A stretch of 64,000 nt of DNA, taken from positions 27,866,539-27,930,538 of the forward strand of contig OX463779.1 of assembly GCA_949825025.1 (NCBI GenBank). The letters are read 5' to 3'. Under the pieces are notes generated by a model, which worked only from the letters and a program-made list of their open reading frames with translations, made no database searches and was not told the origin of the DNA. A program made the translations under genes and the position numbers. Shown here one piece after another: positions 21,924 through 47,200 of the stretch (its first letter is position 1; every line of letters starts with the position of its first letter). Source of the DNA: Siphlonurus alternatus (lineage: Eukaryota > Arthropoda > Insecta > Ephemeroptera > Siphlonuridae).

Positions 21924-24900
21924 TTATTCTTCCACTTCAGCAGGGGTGGGGGTCTGCTGCTCGGCTTCGGGGGCAGACGCTTCGGCACTGCTCTCCTCCA
22001 CCTGACAAACACAACAGATGTCAGAGAAAACTCAAAATTGCTCAAAATACTGAACAGTCGTCAAACATTTTACTGGACTTAAAAGTTCACTTTTTTTTTT
22101 TTTTTTTCAGACTCATAATGTCAGGGACTTATCTACAGCTGGTAGGTAATACACATAGATTATTGGATTAATTATTCATTAGCAGTTTGATTTTTTTCCA
22201 TACAAAATCTACCGTGTACTGATCCTAATTCTAACAAATTTTTGGTGCAGAGAATGTATTGTATAATGTATAATAAAGTAGAGAGAGAAAAATTACAATG
22301 TTTCTGTTTACATGCTAGTCTATGGATTTTGGCCCACCAAAAGTACAGTCTACTTGGAGGCATAACATCAGCGTGTTTAACTCTATAGGGATCTAATAAA
22401 ACTATTTTAACAAGCCTCCTTCCTTTCTCCCTTCACTATTAAAATATCAAATTGCAATCCTCTAAAATAAATACAACAAGTATTATGATGAGAGCTTGGT
22501 TAGTTCCCTTCCCCCCGGATAATTAAAGAAAAAAAAAAATACATATATTGTCCAGTGAAGCTTGTGTATATATATACAATCAATTTTAAAAAGGTCAATA
22601 CACCATTAAAAGAATGAGGTTGTTGGTGCCCACCTTCTCACTCTGCTCCTTCTCCTGCTGTTGATCTGCCTCTGGTGCCGCTGCCTCAGTGACAGGCGCC
22701 TCCTCACTTTCAGCTTTGCTGGCAGCTTCCGCGACCGGCTCAACCACAACAACTTCTTCCTCCTTCTCTTCTGTCACCTGAAACCACAGTTTGTTAGCAA
22801 ACTCTACTTCAATGTACTTGTGATATTCATTGGTTGATTTATTTTTGGGGCAGTCACCAAATTATACATAATAATAGGTTATAGGAATGCTCCAGACTTG
22901 GGTAATGAAAACTAATTAATTTGGTTGTTAATATACCCTCTGTTTTTTACATGTTCAATTATTGTTGTTGTTTTTTTTCAAATTTCTCTCTCATGTATTA
23001 ATCAAATTTAAAATAACTGTAAAACTAGTGAAAACAGTAGCATAGTGCAATTAGTATTTTTTTAAAGATTTAAAAGACCTTAAATTTACAGGGCATTAGA
23101 AAATTAGTCCAAAATAGAATTCTACTGAAAGTGCTACTTTCACATTTTGTTCAAATATAAATCAAGTTTAAGTTCTCGATAAAGTTCTAAAATTTAATGT
23201 TAGTTTGTCTTTCAGGCATAAAACATGCATCACTATGTTACATCTAATGGCACAGAACTCTCCCCAAACAAATTCTTGCAGCACATTCACTCACCTCAGG
23301 CTCGGTAACCTCTGCTGGTGAACTCTCGGGCTCTGGGTTGGCGGGGGCCTCGGGGGCAGCCTCTGGTTCTGCGAGGGCAACTTCCTGGACCTCGCTGCTC
23401 TCCACCACTACAACCTCTTGCACGGCCTCAACCACAGGGGCAGCAACCTGAGGGCAACGTTAGTTTAGCACGATGAAGTCCCAATAGACAATTTAGGTAA
23501 AAATAACTTAAATTTAGCTGTGTTAAATACAATCACAAAAAATAAACTAGATTCAATGGATAAATTATGAATTTTATGTATAATAAGTTAATATGTTATC
23601 TTGACTACGCCACACATTTCTTTGAGTTAATTTATATAAAAAAAAAAAAAAAAAAATTGGCGATCAGGCTTTAGCCATGAAATTGTTAAGAACTTTGCTA
23701 ACGACAGACTCCTTTCATATATTAAGATGTGATTAGTACTTCAATGCGCTTTTTTTACACATCAAAACATCAACCTTCAGGGCTTGTTGGTGGAACTCTT
23801 AGAAGGTGGTAATTTTTTTTCTTCTTTACTTTAACTGAACCCTGTTGTTATGAAACAATAAATTGTTAAAGTTGAAGCCGTTCCCCTCCTTTAAATTATT
23901 AAATTATATATATATATATAAAAAAAAAAAAAAAAAAAAAAAAAAAGTATTGACAGAAAAATATAAAAACGAAAAAACGTTACATAACCTATCATACTAG
24001 TCACTACATCATCAACAGATATTACTAGCATTTTAGCTATCATCTTATGTGATAGTGTACTGTATACATTAAAAAAAGAAGGGGGGGGGGGGAAAGGTGA
24101 CAACCCCAAAGATCATACCACACGAGAACTCACCTCTTGCACAACCTCCTCCACGACGACGGGGGCAGCCACTTCAGGTTCCTGGCTGGGGGCGGGCGTC
24201 TCCTCCACCTTTTCTGCGGGGGCAGGGGTGGCTGGCTGTATTGTCACGGCAGGCACTTCCACCTCTGCGGGGGGCGGTGTGGAGGGCAGGGGGGGTGGTA
24301 CCTCTTCTCCGCCTTCCTTCTTCTCCTCAGCAACTGGGGTCTGGTAAAACACAACCAGTTGAGCACACTACAAGAACGGTAACAAGGTGGTACATTTACC
24401 TTGGGTGCAGTGTCATTGGCTGGTGCGGGTGTGTCCTCAGGCTTGCTCTCCGCCTCCTAGGAGACACGCAAGTGTTAAATAGCAGCAAGATGGTAAAAAA
24501 ATTAAATTACATTTTAATAGATGTTCATAAATATAAGACAATGGGGGACATTCACAAGGCACTTTAACCCCCACTTTAGCCTTGATTTTTATCCCTGGTG
24601 CTAAACATGGTACTAACCCATGGGCTAAACAAGGTTAGCCCCTGGTTTAGCACCAGGGATAAAAATTGAGGCCAAAGTGGGGGGTTAAAGTGCTTTGTGA
24701 ATGTCCCCCAATTACTCTTAATAGTCTTAATTTGATGCAGTTCTTAAAGTATGTAAAATGAATAAGCAAATATAACTATAACTTTGAATTATTTATTAGT
24801 TCACAATAAAAATTTAAAAATTTAGGTGAACCAATATTATTAATAAATATTTTTTTTATTTATTTTATTCATACTTTTAGGTCATGATTTTTTATTTAAT

Positions 24901-25536
24901 GAAATTTAATAATAATGAAAAAAATGTTTCATCTTTTAACTAAAATTCGTGTTGAAATAAAAATAAAATGTCCAGTCATTAGTTACAAAATTTAATCTAG
25001 TTATAAATAAACTTTAGTTTGAATCCAGCACATTTATCGCAGCTAGGGCGTGGCATATCGTTAAGTAAGGCACCCTCTATATGCGACGCACCTGCTTGGT
25101 GGCCTCTTCCTTGACGTCGCTCACCACCGCCGCGGGGGCGTCTCCTGCCTGCTGCGCCTCCGCCTGCCAACACACACCAGCAAGGCTCAGCAAACATTCC
25201 CTCCATCCCCAGAGGAGGAGAAACAATGGGCAAACATTGTTTAGACGAAACTTCTATTTCAAAATAAACTATGTCAAAACATCGATAAATTGAGTTGAAT
25301 TTATCTGTTAACAAAAGCCTGCTAAACTTAAATATAAATACAAGATCACATTTGTATAATTTGTAGAATTCGCAACTAACACGTATATTAATTAAAGAGT
25401 CACAAATTAACACAACAGCGCTATTCACTCGCAGTTAATTAAAAAATAGTAGATAAAAAAAAAACGAGTCACTTCACGTAGAACAAGCGATGTTATACAA
25501 CTGCACCACTACCTGTTGATTGCCTTCGTCTGCCAT
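21924..25536 (-). CDS. Akap200: Akap200-like short form from an internal first exon
   Basis: An alternative first exon (25536-25513) encodes MADEGNQQ and ends at a GT donor in phase 0, so it joins directly to the exon at 25163-25092. The product would be 244 residues: no Gly2 for myristoylation and no MARCKS-type basic domain, only the acidic Pro/Ala/Val/Glu tail. A TATA box at 25595-25602 lies about 60 nt before the ATG, and no acceptor is needed. The expected consequence is a soluble pool of the tail region, including the candidate RII helix at the exon 5/6 join. No transcript evidence is available. Confidence 0.65.
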
Positions 25537-28500
25537 CGTGCTTGCTTGATCAGTTAACCACTAGAGTCGTCTGCGAGCTTCATTGGCGATCTCATATTTA
25601 TAAGCACCCCCCCTCCGTCTCTTTGGTCCCCTCGACTCTCGTGGTCTCAGACGCCAAGAGCGGCGGCAACGGTAGAAGCATAGGGAAGAGGAGGAGAGAG
25701 GGGAGTACAGTGGGTGGTATCATATCCCTCAATAAAAAAATTGTCGTCTTCGTCACCGTAGTCGGTTTTACTCTGTGGCGCCCCATGGCTGTTGATAGAG
25801 AGATCAAAATACACCTGCAGCAGTGGGGAGAGACGACGTGAATATTAAAACTCCACCCAAGGGTGTGACGTAAAACCCCACCGTCGCCGCGCAAATAAGC
25901 TTATTCCCACACTGCAGCGTCATGTGACAAACCACAAGACCCTGATGCTGCTGGCTCTACATGCTCTAGGCTTATCTCACTAATACCTGCTGGGTAACAA
26001 CATCTTGTACAACATGTAATTAATAATGGCCTACGTCACAACTACGTTGTCAACAAATTACTCATGCATTTGCAAAAACGTGCACTAAACTTAAAATTTC
26101 GATATCTGTAATTGACGCAATTGATAATTGCCATCTCTATGCCGACAGATTTGCAGGCACTTCTTGAAGATACATTCTTTTCCATTTTCAACTAATACGC
26201 GAATGTTTAAAATTCGCGTATACTCATTTAAATATAATCATTTAAAAAAAATAGGTAACATTTTTCACCGAGAACAAGCATGTTATTTGAATTTTGAAGC
26301 AACATAAAAATTATATATTACATTAGTAACAAGAAACGATTTCTTTGCATGCAAATTATGAAGCATTATGTAGGTAAATAGGGTATAAAGAACTGCAACT
26401 TAACCGCATTGATATCAAATTTCACATGAGGGAATCGAAGCCAGTCCGTCAAGGCAAGAAAAACGTTTGCATCGTGACAAGTCGCGAGTGTCACATCACG
26501 ACAACGACGAGGGGGTTCGAACCGCAGACTGCTGAGATCAGCCATCACGTTGGCTGCATGCACTCACCATTAGCTAACGTGAATTAACCTGTCCATCAAT
26601 CGCTGCTGCTGCAACACAACTTGCGTGCATCGTAGCTAAAACACCCGCCTCCTTCTAAACAACGCATTTAACATAAAAGAAACGCCTGTTCTGCAACAAT
26701 GTAATAATATTGCTTAATCTCTTAGGTAAATACGCAAATATCAAGTTAAATATTATAGTGCGCAGTTTTTTTTTTTATACTATGATAAGCTTATATATAA
26801 ATAATAAAATATTAAATAAACTGTCTAATATATTATAATGATAATTAAACGTTCATAATTAGAACATGGTGCAGTTTTATTTCAATCAAAATTAATGGGA
26901 CAGTGAATACTTGCTTCCCTCTTCATGACTAACTCCGTATAATATGTAACTGTGTACAGCTTACACAGAATATGAATGAATGAAATACATTCAAGATGAG
27001 TGTCGAACTGCAACGTTCATTAATTTTTTTTACATTTTTTTTATATATATATATATATATATTTTAACATGAGTTGTTTTATAATGTATACTTAAATTTT
27101 AGCAAGATTGAAATTTCAACACAAATTTTGAGATCAAAGCTTTAGAGAGCTAAATGCGTTTGCTTTGCCACGTGGTGCTACATAAATTACATTAGGTGCG
27201 TTCTTTGGCACTACTCCTTTTTATATCAAAACTAAAAAAAGCAACTAATATATTATATGTTGAAAAAAAAAGTAATCATGCAGTTATTACATAAAGATGG
27301 CGGTGGTTAAATTAACTAATAATAAATTATCCATCACTTTTAATAATGTCTACTACAATTGAAGGCCGCGCACGCACATACACACGCTGGTCAATACTAT
27401 ATACGCCGCACCACACGCTCCTGGGCCACACGTGATGCGGTGGTGGGATTATTATTGGCATTACATCTCAAGTTTCCTTGCTGTCGCCACGGATTGTATT
27501 TCAACTCTTGGATCGCATCGTTACGTCACCCCCGCGGGGAGGCAAGACTACTATCCCGGCGACGTCGCACTCTCACCTTAAAGCCCCTTGAGCAAATAAT
27601 ACACGTGCATGGAATTCGCAATGATATTTCTTATTATTTTATTTTTATTAATTAGGTCTTACAGAAGAACGTCATTTGCAAGCTTTCAAGTGAAGAGATA
27701 GCACAAAGTATACCGCGTAGTAGTACGTATTCAAACGATGGATTTTGTAGATTAATTTTAATTGCACTAGAGATACATTATGAATGTAAGATGGTATCAT
27801 TTTAGCGCTATGACTTAAGTTCTTAGATTTTTTTTTATGACTGTATAAAAAGGTCGAGTAGGAATGTAATATTCAATGCGTGGGGGGTGAGAGGGGAAGT
27901 AAGGCCTACTGCATAAACGAAGAAGCTGAAGAGTGAGTCAGTTCTACTAAACGGCACGTACACGAAAAGGTGAGAAAAACTTAATGTAGTAATCTAAGTC
28001 CAAACACAACGAGAAATTTGTTTTATTTCAAAAAAGAAAGCAAATTGACTTGACAGGAAATTATTTGTCCGATGACTCTTCTTCGGGCATGCAAATATCG
28101 TGCTATTGAGCACGGACTCAAGAGGTCGTGTGCGTCCAAGCATGGCAGCAGCACAGGGCGTAAGCAGCACTAGCATACGAAAGCGTGTATATAAACACAC
28201 ATCCAGCATTTGTATGCTCCCCCCCGGGACACCCCCCAGCTGTTTACCACTCCGTTTCCGCCGTCGTCGCCGCGTCGCTGACAGACGCCATGCATAATAT
28301 AATAAATAATTATTTATAATATAATAACAATCTCGCCGTCACCGCGTCTCATTACATGTCTCATGACTTTGTTTACCATTGATATTATTTTCATTCCACG
28401 TTGGAAATAAATAGTAATTATGATGAAATATCGCGGCTTGTGCGTGACACCCGCTCGTTTTTTTTTTTCTTCTCTCAGGAGTCTCAAATCACACGGCGAC

Positions 28501-31500
28501 TGGTAATATTTCACGATAAAGCCAAGTAATCTTTACCTGTGCTCGAAGTTCTATGTATAGTATGGAGGGACACTTTTTCAAGGGAGTAATATTGGCTAAG
28601 TAAGGTTATAAATATTTTTTTTTTCACCCCTCACTACGACGACTTTTTATACCGTGACAAAAAGAGATAGGATGAGCTAGTGTGACAGGTCGGCTGTGCT
28701 TTTGAGGTAACAAAAAAATATATATTCCTCCCCTTGAATTTTGTATCTTCCATTAGGGGACGATTGGAGCCAACAAGTTGAGTCAACCAACACCTTCATC
28801 TAAAGTGCTTGCTCTCGTCCAAACTTATTGTCTCGCATGGTTAATACGAGGCCCTCGAAAAAGCCGCTGTGGAATTACGACATGCTGGAGGGGACCAAAG
28901 TGGGTGACAACATAAATTTTTCCCCTCCCCCAACTACTATAAGAAAAAAGAACAAAAAAACAACAACTTAAGTATGATTTTACAAAACATAAAAATATTT
29001 GTGGCAAGTAAATTTAAAAGTGTAAATATTTCAAATATTTTATTTTTCTTGTATATAGACATTCTTGACTTATTTGAAATCCAAATATTTTTGCTACTGG
29101 CTGAGTGTTGCTGTATTTTCAGTGTGGCCAAGAGACGAGACTACGGCGGGCGGTGTGAGAGAGAGGCCTACCCCAAGGTCGCCGCCACGCGGAGTTGCCT
29201 CAGGTAACTCCAAAGTAGGAGGAGAAGAAGCAGGCATTTCACAGCCACATACGAGCGAGATGATTTAAAGTATTTACAAAGCTACCTCTACTTCGATACC
29301 ATATACAGAATCACAGATAAATTTTAACTACAACTAACTTTCTCACTGCATTTGCTTCTTATAAAAAGAGAATTCCCTTGCTATCTTTCACTGCACCCTC
29401 CTGCGGTACGTATTCTTGTTTTGTAAAGCAATAATTGAAATCTAAGGGAGAAAAATTCTTCTGATGTTTTTTGCATTACAAAATACAAAAGTTTAAAAAT
29501 AAAATAAAAGCATACGGTGACGATATAACCGCTAAAGGAAATTCAGATGTTGTAACCATGTATACCACATTTAATATAGAACGCAATATGCATACGTAAA
29601 CTTTTTTTTTATATGACATATACATGTATTAAAAACTTATGCGATAAGAAGAGTTGAAAAAAGAGAAAGAGAGCAAATAATTACGCATTGCAGACGGGAT
29701 ATGAGCATGCATGCATCGAGCGAGTCGAGGGGCCCGGCCGGTTCTTTTATATATATAAAGGCAGGCAAACACGCATGCACATCAGAGTATGCCATGATAG
29801 TAAGTACAGTACGTAGTATTGCACCACCGTACCTCTCTTTTTCTCTCCTCGCAGCAAGGAGGGGTGGCTTTTTGTACATTACGCGACGACGATCGATAGC
29901 GTCAGACAGAAAGGGGCTGGGAGACGGTTTCCATGGTAACCAACCCCTGCTTGCCGGCGAGTAAAAAGGGGGCGTGCGGGGGCGCTTGCACCGCGTGGCG
30001 AGTGCCATTCACACAGAGGGAGGACATACTGTTTGCACGCTAATGTGTTCCTCAAAGCGTATTATTATGCTCCATTCTTTTTTAATACTCCATAATTTTA
30101 TACGGTTCTCAATAATAAAAACAGAATACACATTTGTAGCAAATGTTGCATGCATAAAAGAGGGAAGAAAATATACTATTGCTCAACTAAACAAACACTA
30201 TACAACGCTTGAACGAATTGAATGAGATAGAATTATAGTTCACTTGATAACTAATAAAATATCAATGTTACAGTAATTTATTTATGTTTAGAGCAATACA
30301 ACGGGCAATCACAATGGCTTTGATTCTAATTTAATGTCACCGCTAAGCAATACTGCATGATGAAGGAATATAAATTTCAGAACGTTTAAAAGCAATGATT
30401 ATCTGTCAAGCACATTCTGGAAAAACAAGATCCTGCCGTTTGGCCAGGGCAATTTCGTAACCTTTTCGTCCAGTGCTTGCCTTACGTTGGAAGCGTCACG
30501 TATACTTTGACAGCTTCGTCAGTCACATAAACAAAATCGTGCTGTTAATTGCGAAGTATAACTCTAGGAACTAATCAATTCAATTTAACGAACAAACATC
30601 ATTCTGGTGAACTACAGCTTATAATTGGTACAAAATCTTCAGAATATACAACTTTGTGACCCATTGACATAAAAAATTACGTCATTTTACTCTGACGAAA
30701 ACTAGAAGAAGAGTTCAAAGTAACGAAAGTATACATAAAATATAAACCAGGTTTAAATTTATTAAAATCTCTATACAATTTGGATATTCAGCACCACTAT
30801 CCTTATGCAGTTCACATCCATCATAATTCGCTTCAAATCTAGAAACCTCCCAACGCACGCAATTTTCCCCGCATCGACCCATGCATGTTCCCATTTAATA
30901 CAGACGTTCAGTAACGCATCAATGTCCAGACAGTCGTGTTGTGATTGAGTCCAGACTCACCTCCTCCTTTGTGGCGTCTGCGTTCTTGGCCACTGTCTTC
31001 TTCTCCTTGCGCGAGAAGCTGATGGAGCGGAAGCTGAACTTCTTCTTGGCTTTCTTCTCCTTCTTGGGCTTGGCTGTCGTCTCGGGGCTGGACGCCGCGG
31101 CCACGTCGCCCTCCTCCTTGGTACCGTTCGTCAGCTCGGCAGCCACTGCAACTACAGCGGCCACCACCGCTTCCGCGGCCTCCGGGGGCAGCGAGTCGTC
31201 CTCTGCTTTGGCCGCTGGTGCCACGCTTCCTTTCTCCACTTCGCCGTTCACCTGCTGAGCACCATATAACACACCCGTCAGTCCGGGTGCCTAGGAGGAC
31301 AACCCATTGTTCACACCCCAGTTTTTTCATTGCAAAATGAACAGTGGGTCTATAGATCACAACACACATCTAAACAGTCGATCGGTCATGCATTTATACA
31401 AGAAAACGATAAATAAATTTATGAGTATGTTTATATATATTAATATTTATTTATTTTTAAATTACACAAAACTAACAACAATAATAAGTAGGAAGCAAAA

Positions 31501-32339
31501 ATAGGAATAAACAATACAAGAAATCTTCATTTAAATGGAAACCTCATTTTTTGAAAAAAAAAAAAAAAACAAAAAAAAAACAAAAAAAAAAAAAAAAAAA
31601 AAAAAAACAGAAGCAGCAAGAAGAGCTCGCACACTATTATTACGGGTTGAATTTAATTTAGCAAAGGTCATGCACGTAGACAGTCATCACAGTTAATTTG
31701 ATTAATGAGCGCTCCCAGCTAGTGCAATCACGGCTGGAGTTGTCGCGGGCGGGTTGACCAAACAAAGAGGAACTGATTCCACGTCCGTGCACGTTCTCTT
31801 TCCAGCTAATCTAGACCGACCAACCGCAGCAGCAGCTGTTCTTACTACAGAGGATGTTTGACCCCGGAAAAAACATTAAATTTGCAACTCGTTAATATAA
31901 ACTTATTACAAAATAGTAATATACACATCCAGAATTTCAATTACAAATTTCAAAATGCTTTGTAATCAGTGTATATACTAGGATACTAACGACTTCCCCT
32001 TAACTCCAGAGGGTACATGGTTATAATAGATCGCAGGACAAATCCACGGGAAGGGAGAGGTCCAAAAATGCCGTGACCCTTCGCGCCTCAAACTTCACAT
32101 ATATTAACCCTTGGATACATAACATGCATGAACCTGAAGGACTTACCGCGTCGTTGTGGTGAGGCGTGGTGCCATTGGGTGCCTTGTTCTCGTCATTGTC
32201 GAGGATCTTCTCCAGCTTGCCGACCAGCACTGAGCCGTCGTCAGCTATCTGCTCCACCCCATTCTCGCCCTCGCCCTTCTTCGGTGTCGACGTGATGTCC
32301 ACGGAACGCTTGCTCTGTCGGACGCCCATCCTTGCTCAA
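21924..32339 (-). CDS. Akap200: Akap200/MARCKS-like membrane scaffold, long form
   Basis: Coding exons (minus): 32329-32147, 31251-30961, 25163-25092, 24456-24400, 24340-24134, 23447-23295, 22777-22634 and 22001-21924; 394 residues. The first coding exon opens at an acceptor ending at 32340, so an upstream 5' UTR exon must exist. The start MGVRQSKRSVDITSTPKK closely resembles insect Akap200, and Gly2 is a likely myristoylation site. Residues 124-146 form a MARCKS-type effector domain (KKKFSFRSISFSRKEKK) expected to bind membrane, actin and Ca-calmodulin and to be phosphorylated at Ser134, 137 or 139. The rest is acidic and rich in Pro, Ala, Val and Glu. Possible PKA-RII helices are at 87-98 and at the exon 5/6 join. 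Every intron is phase 0, so any internal exon can be skipped without a frameshift. The PKA-anchor role rests on homology. Confidence 0.85.
24543..24709. mobile_element. Palindromic MITE, GGGGG-ATTCAC family, copy 2
   Basis: The ends (GGGGGACATTCACAAGGCAC and a near complement) match the copy at 11477-11644. It lies in an intron of the Akap200-like gene. Confidence 0.8.
25595..25602 (-). promoter_or_regulatory. TATA box for the short Akap200-like form
   Basis: TATAAATA on the minus strand with a transcription start expected near 25565-25572, just ahead of the MADEGNQQ start codon at 25536-25534. Confidence 0.6.
31555..31606. repeat. A-rich tract
   Basis: Some 50 bases of almost pure A with a few C interruptions, in the first intron between coding exons of the Akap200-like gene. 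Possibly the tail of a lost retroposon. Confidence 0.6.
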
Positions 32340-32342
32340 CTG

Positions 32343-44216
<11,874 letters not shown>

Positions 44217-44225
44217 TTCCCAGGA

Positions 44226-47200
44226 GGAGGTGGCTACAGTCCCTGTAACAGGGACCGCAATTCTAGAACTTAGGCTCCCTGTATTGAAACTGCGCATGCG
44301 CGACTGAATGCATTTCCGGTACGTCATTTGTTGCATTGCAGGGACCGTAATTTTTGAAACTAGGATCCCTGTAGTCAATTTTAATAATAGGCCAAGTATA
44401 ATAAAAGTTACAGGGAGCCAAGTGTTCGATCAATGCGGTCCCTGTAGTGAACTTGTAAAACGTGTTGTCATGAAATAGGTGCAGGGACTGTAATATCCCG
44501 AAGTTGCGGTCCCTGTAATCAAATTTTCTTAAAGAAACGCGGCAATACATACACACAGGGAGCGTAACATTCAAGTATTGCGGTCCCTGTAGTAAAAATT
44601 TCATACTCTTATCTGGCCAAGTGTTATACAGGGACTCTAACAACCAAAAGTTACGGTCCCTGCAGCAATTATTTCTTTATGGACGCGGCAATAGAAACTA
44701 CAGGGAGCGTAACATTCAAGTATTGCGGGCCCTGCAGTGAAAATTTCGTACTCTTATCTGGCCAAGTGTTATACAGGGACTCTAGCAACCAAAAGTTACG
44801 GTCCCTGCAGCAATTATTTCTTTATGGACGCGGCAATAGAAACTACAGGGAGCGTAACATTCAAGTATTGCGGTCCCTGCAGTGAAAATTTCGTACTCTT
44901 ATCTGGCCAAGTGTTATACAGGGACTCTAACAACCAAAAGTTACGGTCCCTGCAGCAATTATTTCTTTATGGACGCGGCAATAGAAACTACAGGGACCGT
45001 AACATTCAAGTATTGCGGTCCCTGCAGTGAAAATTTCGTACTCTTATCTGGCCAAGTGTTATACAGGGACTCTAACAACCAAAAGTTACGGTCCCTACAG
45101 CAATTATTTCTTTATGGACGCGGCAATAGAAACTACAGGGAGCGTAAAATTCAAGTATTGCGGTCCCTGCAGTGAAAATTTTGTACTCTTATCTAGCAAA
45201 GTGCTATACAGGGACTCTAACAACCAAAAGTTGCGGTCCCTGCAGCAATTATTTCTTTATGGACGCGGCAATAGAAACTACAGGGAGCGTAACATTCAAG
45301 TATTGCGGTCCCTGCAGTGAAAATTTCGTACTCTTATCTGGCCAAGTGTTATACAGGGACTCTAACAACCAAAAGTTACGGTCCCTGCAGCAATTATTTC
45401 TTTATGGACGCGGCAATAGAAACTACAGGGAGCGTAAAATTCAAGTATTGCGGTCCCTGCAGTGAAAATTGTGTACTCTTATGTAGCAAAGTGCTATACA
45501 GGGACTCTAACAACCAAAAGTTGCGGTCCCTGCAGCAATTATTTCTTTATGGACGCGGCAATAGAAACTACAGGGAGCGTAACATTCAAGTATTGCGGTC
45601 CCTGCAGTGAAAATTTCGTACTCTTATCTGGCCAAGTGTTATACAGGGACTCTAACAACCAAAAGTTACGGTCCCTGCAGCAATTATTTCTTTATGGACG
45701 CGGCAATAGAAACTACAGGGAGCGTAAAATTCAAGTATTGCGGTCCCTGCAGTGAAAATTGTGTACTCTTATGTAGCAAAGTGCTATACAGGGACTCTAA
45801 CAACCAAAAGTTACGGTCCCTGCAGCAATTATTTCTTTATGGACGCGGCAATAGAAACTACAGGGAGCGTAACACTCAAGTATTGCGGTCCCTGTAGTAA
45901 AAATTTCGTACTCTTATCTGGCCAAGTGTTATACAGGGACTCTAACAACCAAGAGTTGCGGTCCCTGCAGCAATTATTTCTTTATGAACGCGGCAATAGA
46001 AACTACAGGGAGCGTAAAATTCAATTAAGTATTGCGGTCCCTGCAGTAGAAATTTTGTACTCTTATCTAGCAAATTGCTATACAGGGACTCTAACAACCT
46101 AAAGTTGCGGTCCCTGCAGCAATTATTTCTTTATGAACGCGGCAAGGGAAACTACAGGGAGCGTAACACTCAAGTATTGCGATCCCTGTAGTAAAAATTT
46201 CGTACTCTTATCTGGCCAAGTGTTATACAGGGACTCTAACAACCAAAAGTTACGGTCCCTGCAGCAATTATTTCTTAATGGACGCGGCAATAGAAACTGC
46301 AGGGAGCGTAACACTCAAGTATTGCGGTCCCTGTAGTAGAAATTTCGTACTAGCTCTTATCTGGCAAAGTGTTATACAGGGACTCTAACAACCAAAAGTT
46401 GCGGTCCCTGCAGCAATTATATTCTTTATGGACGCGGCAATAGAAACTACAGGAAGCGTAAAATTCAATTAAGTATTGCGGTCCCTGCAGTGAAAATTTT
46501 GTACTTTTGTAGCAAAGTGTTATACAGGGACTCTAACAACCAAAATTTGCGGTCCCTGCAGCAATTATTTCTTTATGGACGCGGCAATAGAAACTACAAG
46601 GAGCGTAACATTCAAGTATTGCGGTTCCTGCAGTGAAAATTTTATACTTTTTCTAGCAAAGTGCCATACAGGGACTCTAATTATACCCTTCATTATTATA
46701 CCGTAACTATTGGTTGTTAGAGTCCCTGTATAACACTTTGCTAGAAAAGTACTAAATTTTCACTGCAGGGACCGCAATACTTGAATGTTACGCTCCCTGT
46801 AGTTTCTATTGCCGCGTCCATAAAGAAATAATTGCTGCAGAGACCGTAACTTTTGGTTGTAAGAGTCCCTGTATGGCACTTGGCCAGATAAGAGTACGAA
46901 ATTTTCACTGCAGGGACCGCAATACTTGAATGTTACGCTTCCTGTAGTTTCTATTGCCGCGTCCATAAAGAAATAATTGCTGCAGGGACCGTAACTTTTG
47001 GTTGTTAGAGTCCCTGTATAACACTTGGCCAGATAAGAGTACGAAATTTTTACTACAGGGACCGCAATACTTGAATGTTACGCTCCCTGTGTGTATGTAT
47101 TGCCGCGTTTCTTTAAGAAAATTTGATTACAGGGACCGCAACTTCGGGATATTACAGTCCCTGCATCTATTTCATGACAACACGTTTTACAAGTTCACTA

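Noticed and set aside
24097..24567. Plus-strand open frame of 156 codons
   Set aside because: It is the reverse strand of a Pro/Glu-rich Akap200-like exon and crosses its splice sites.
26480..26570. tRNA or tRNA-derived SINE suggested by a GGTTCGAAC box near 26513
   Set aside because: The distance to any A-box-like sequence is wrong and no cloverleaf could be drawn by eye.
29637..30008. 123-codon minus-strand open frame
   Set aside because: No recognisable motif and low-complexity composition; no splice signals tie it to a gene.
44679..46336. Overlapping ~97-codon open frames repeating every 145 bp
   Set aside because: The unit length is not a multiple of three, so the same sequence is read in all frames, and stops recur once per two units. 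This is an artefact of the tandem repeat.
44626..46670. CRISPR-like array
   Set aside because: The units are identical over their full 145 bp with no variable spacers, lie inside an inverted-repeat transposon, and the host is a eukaryote.
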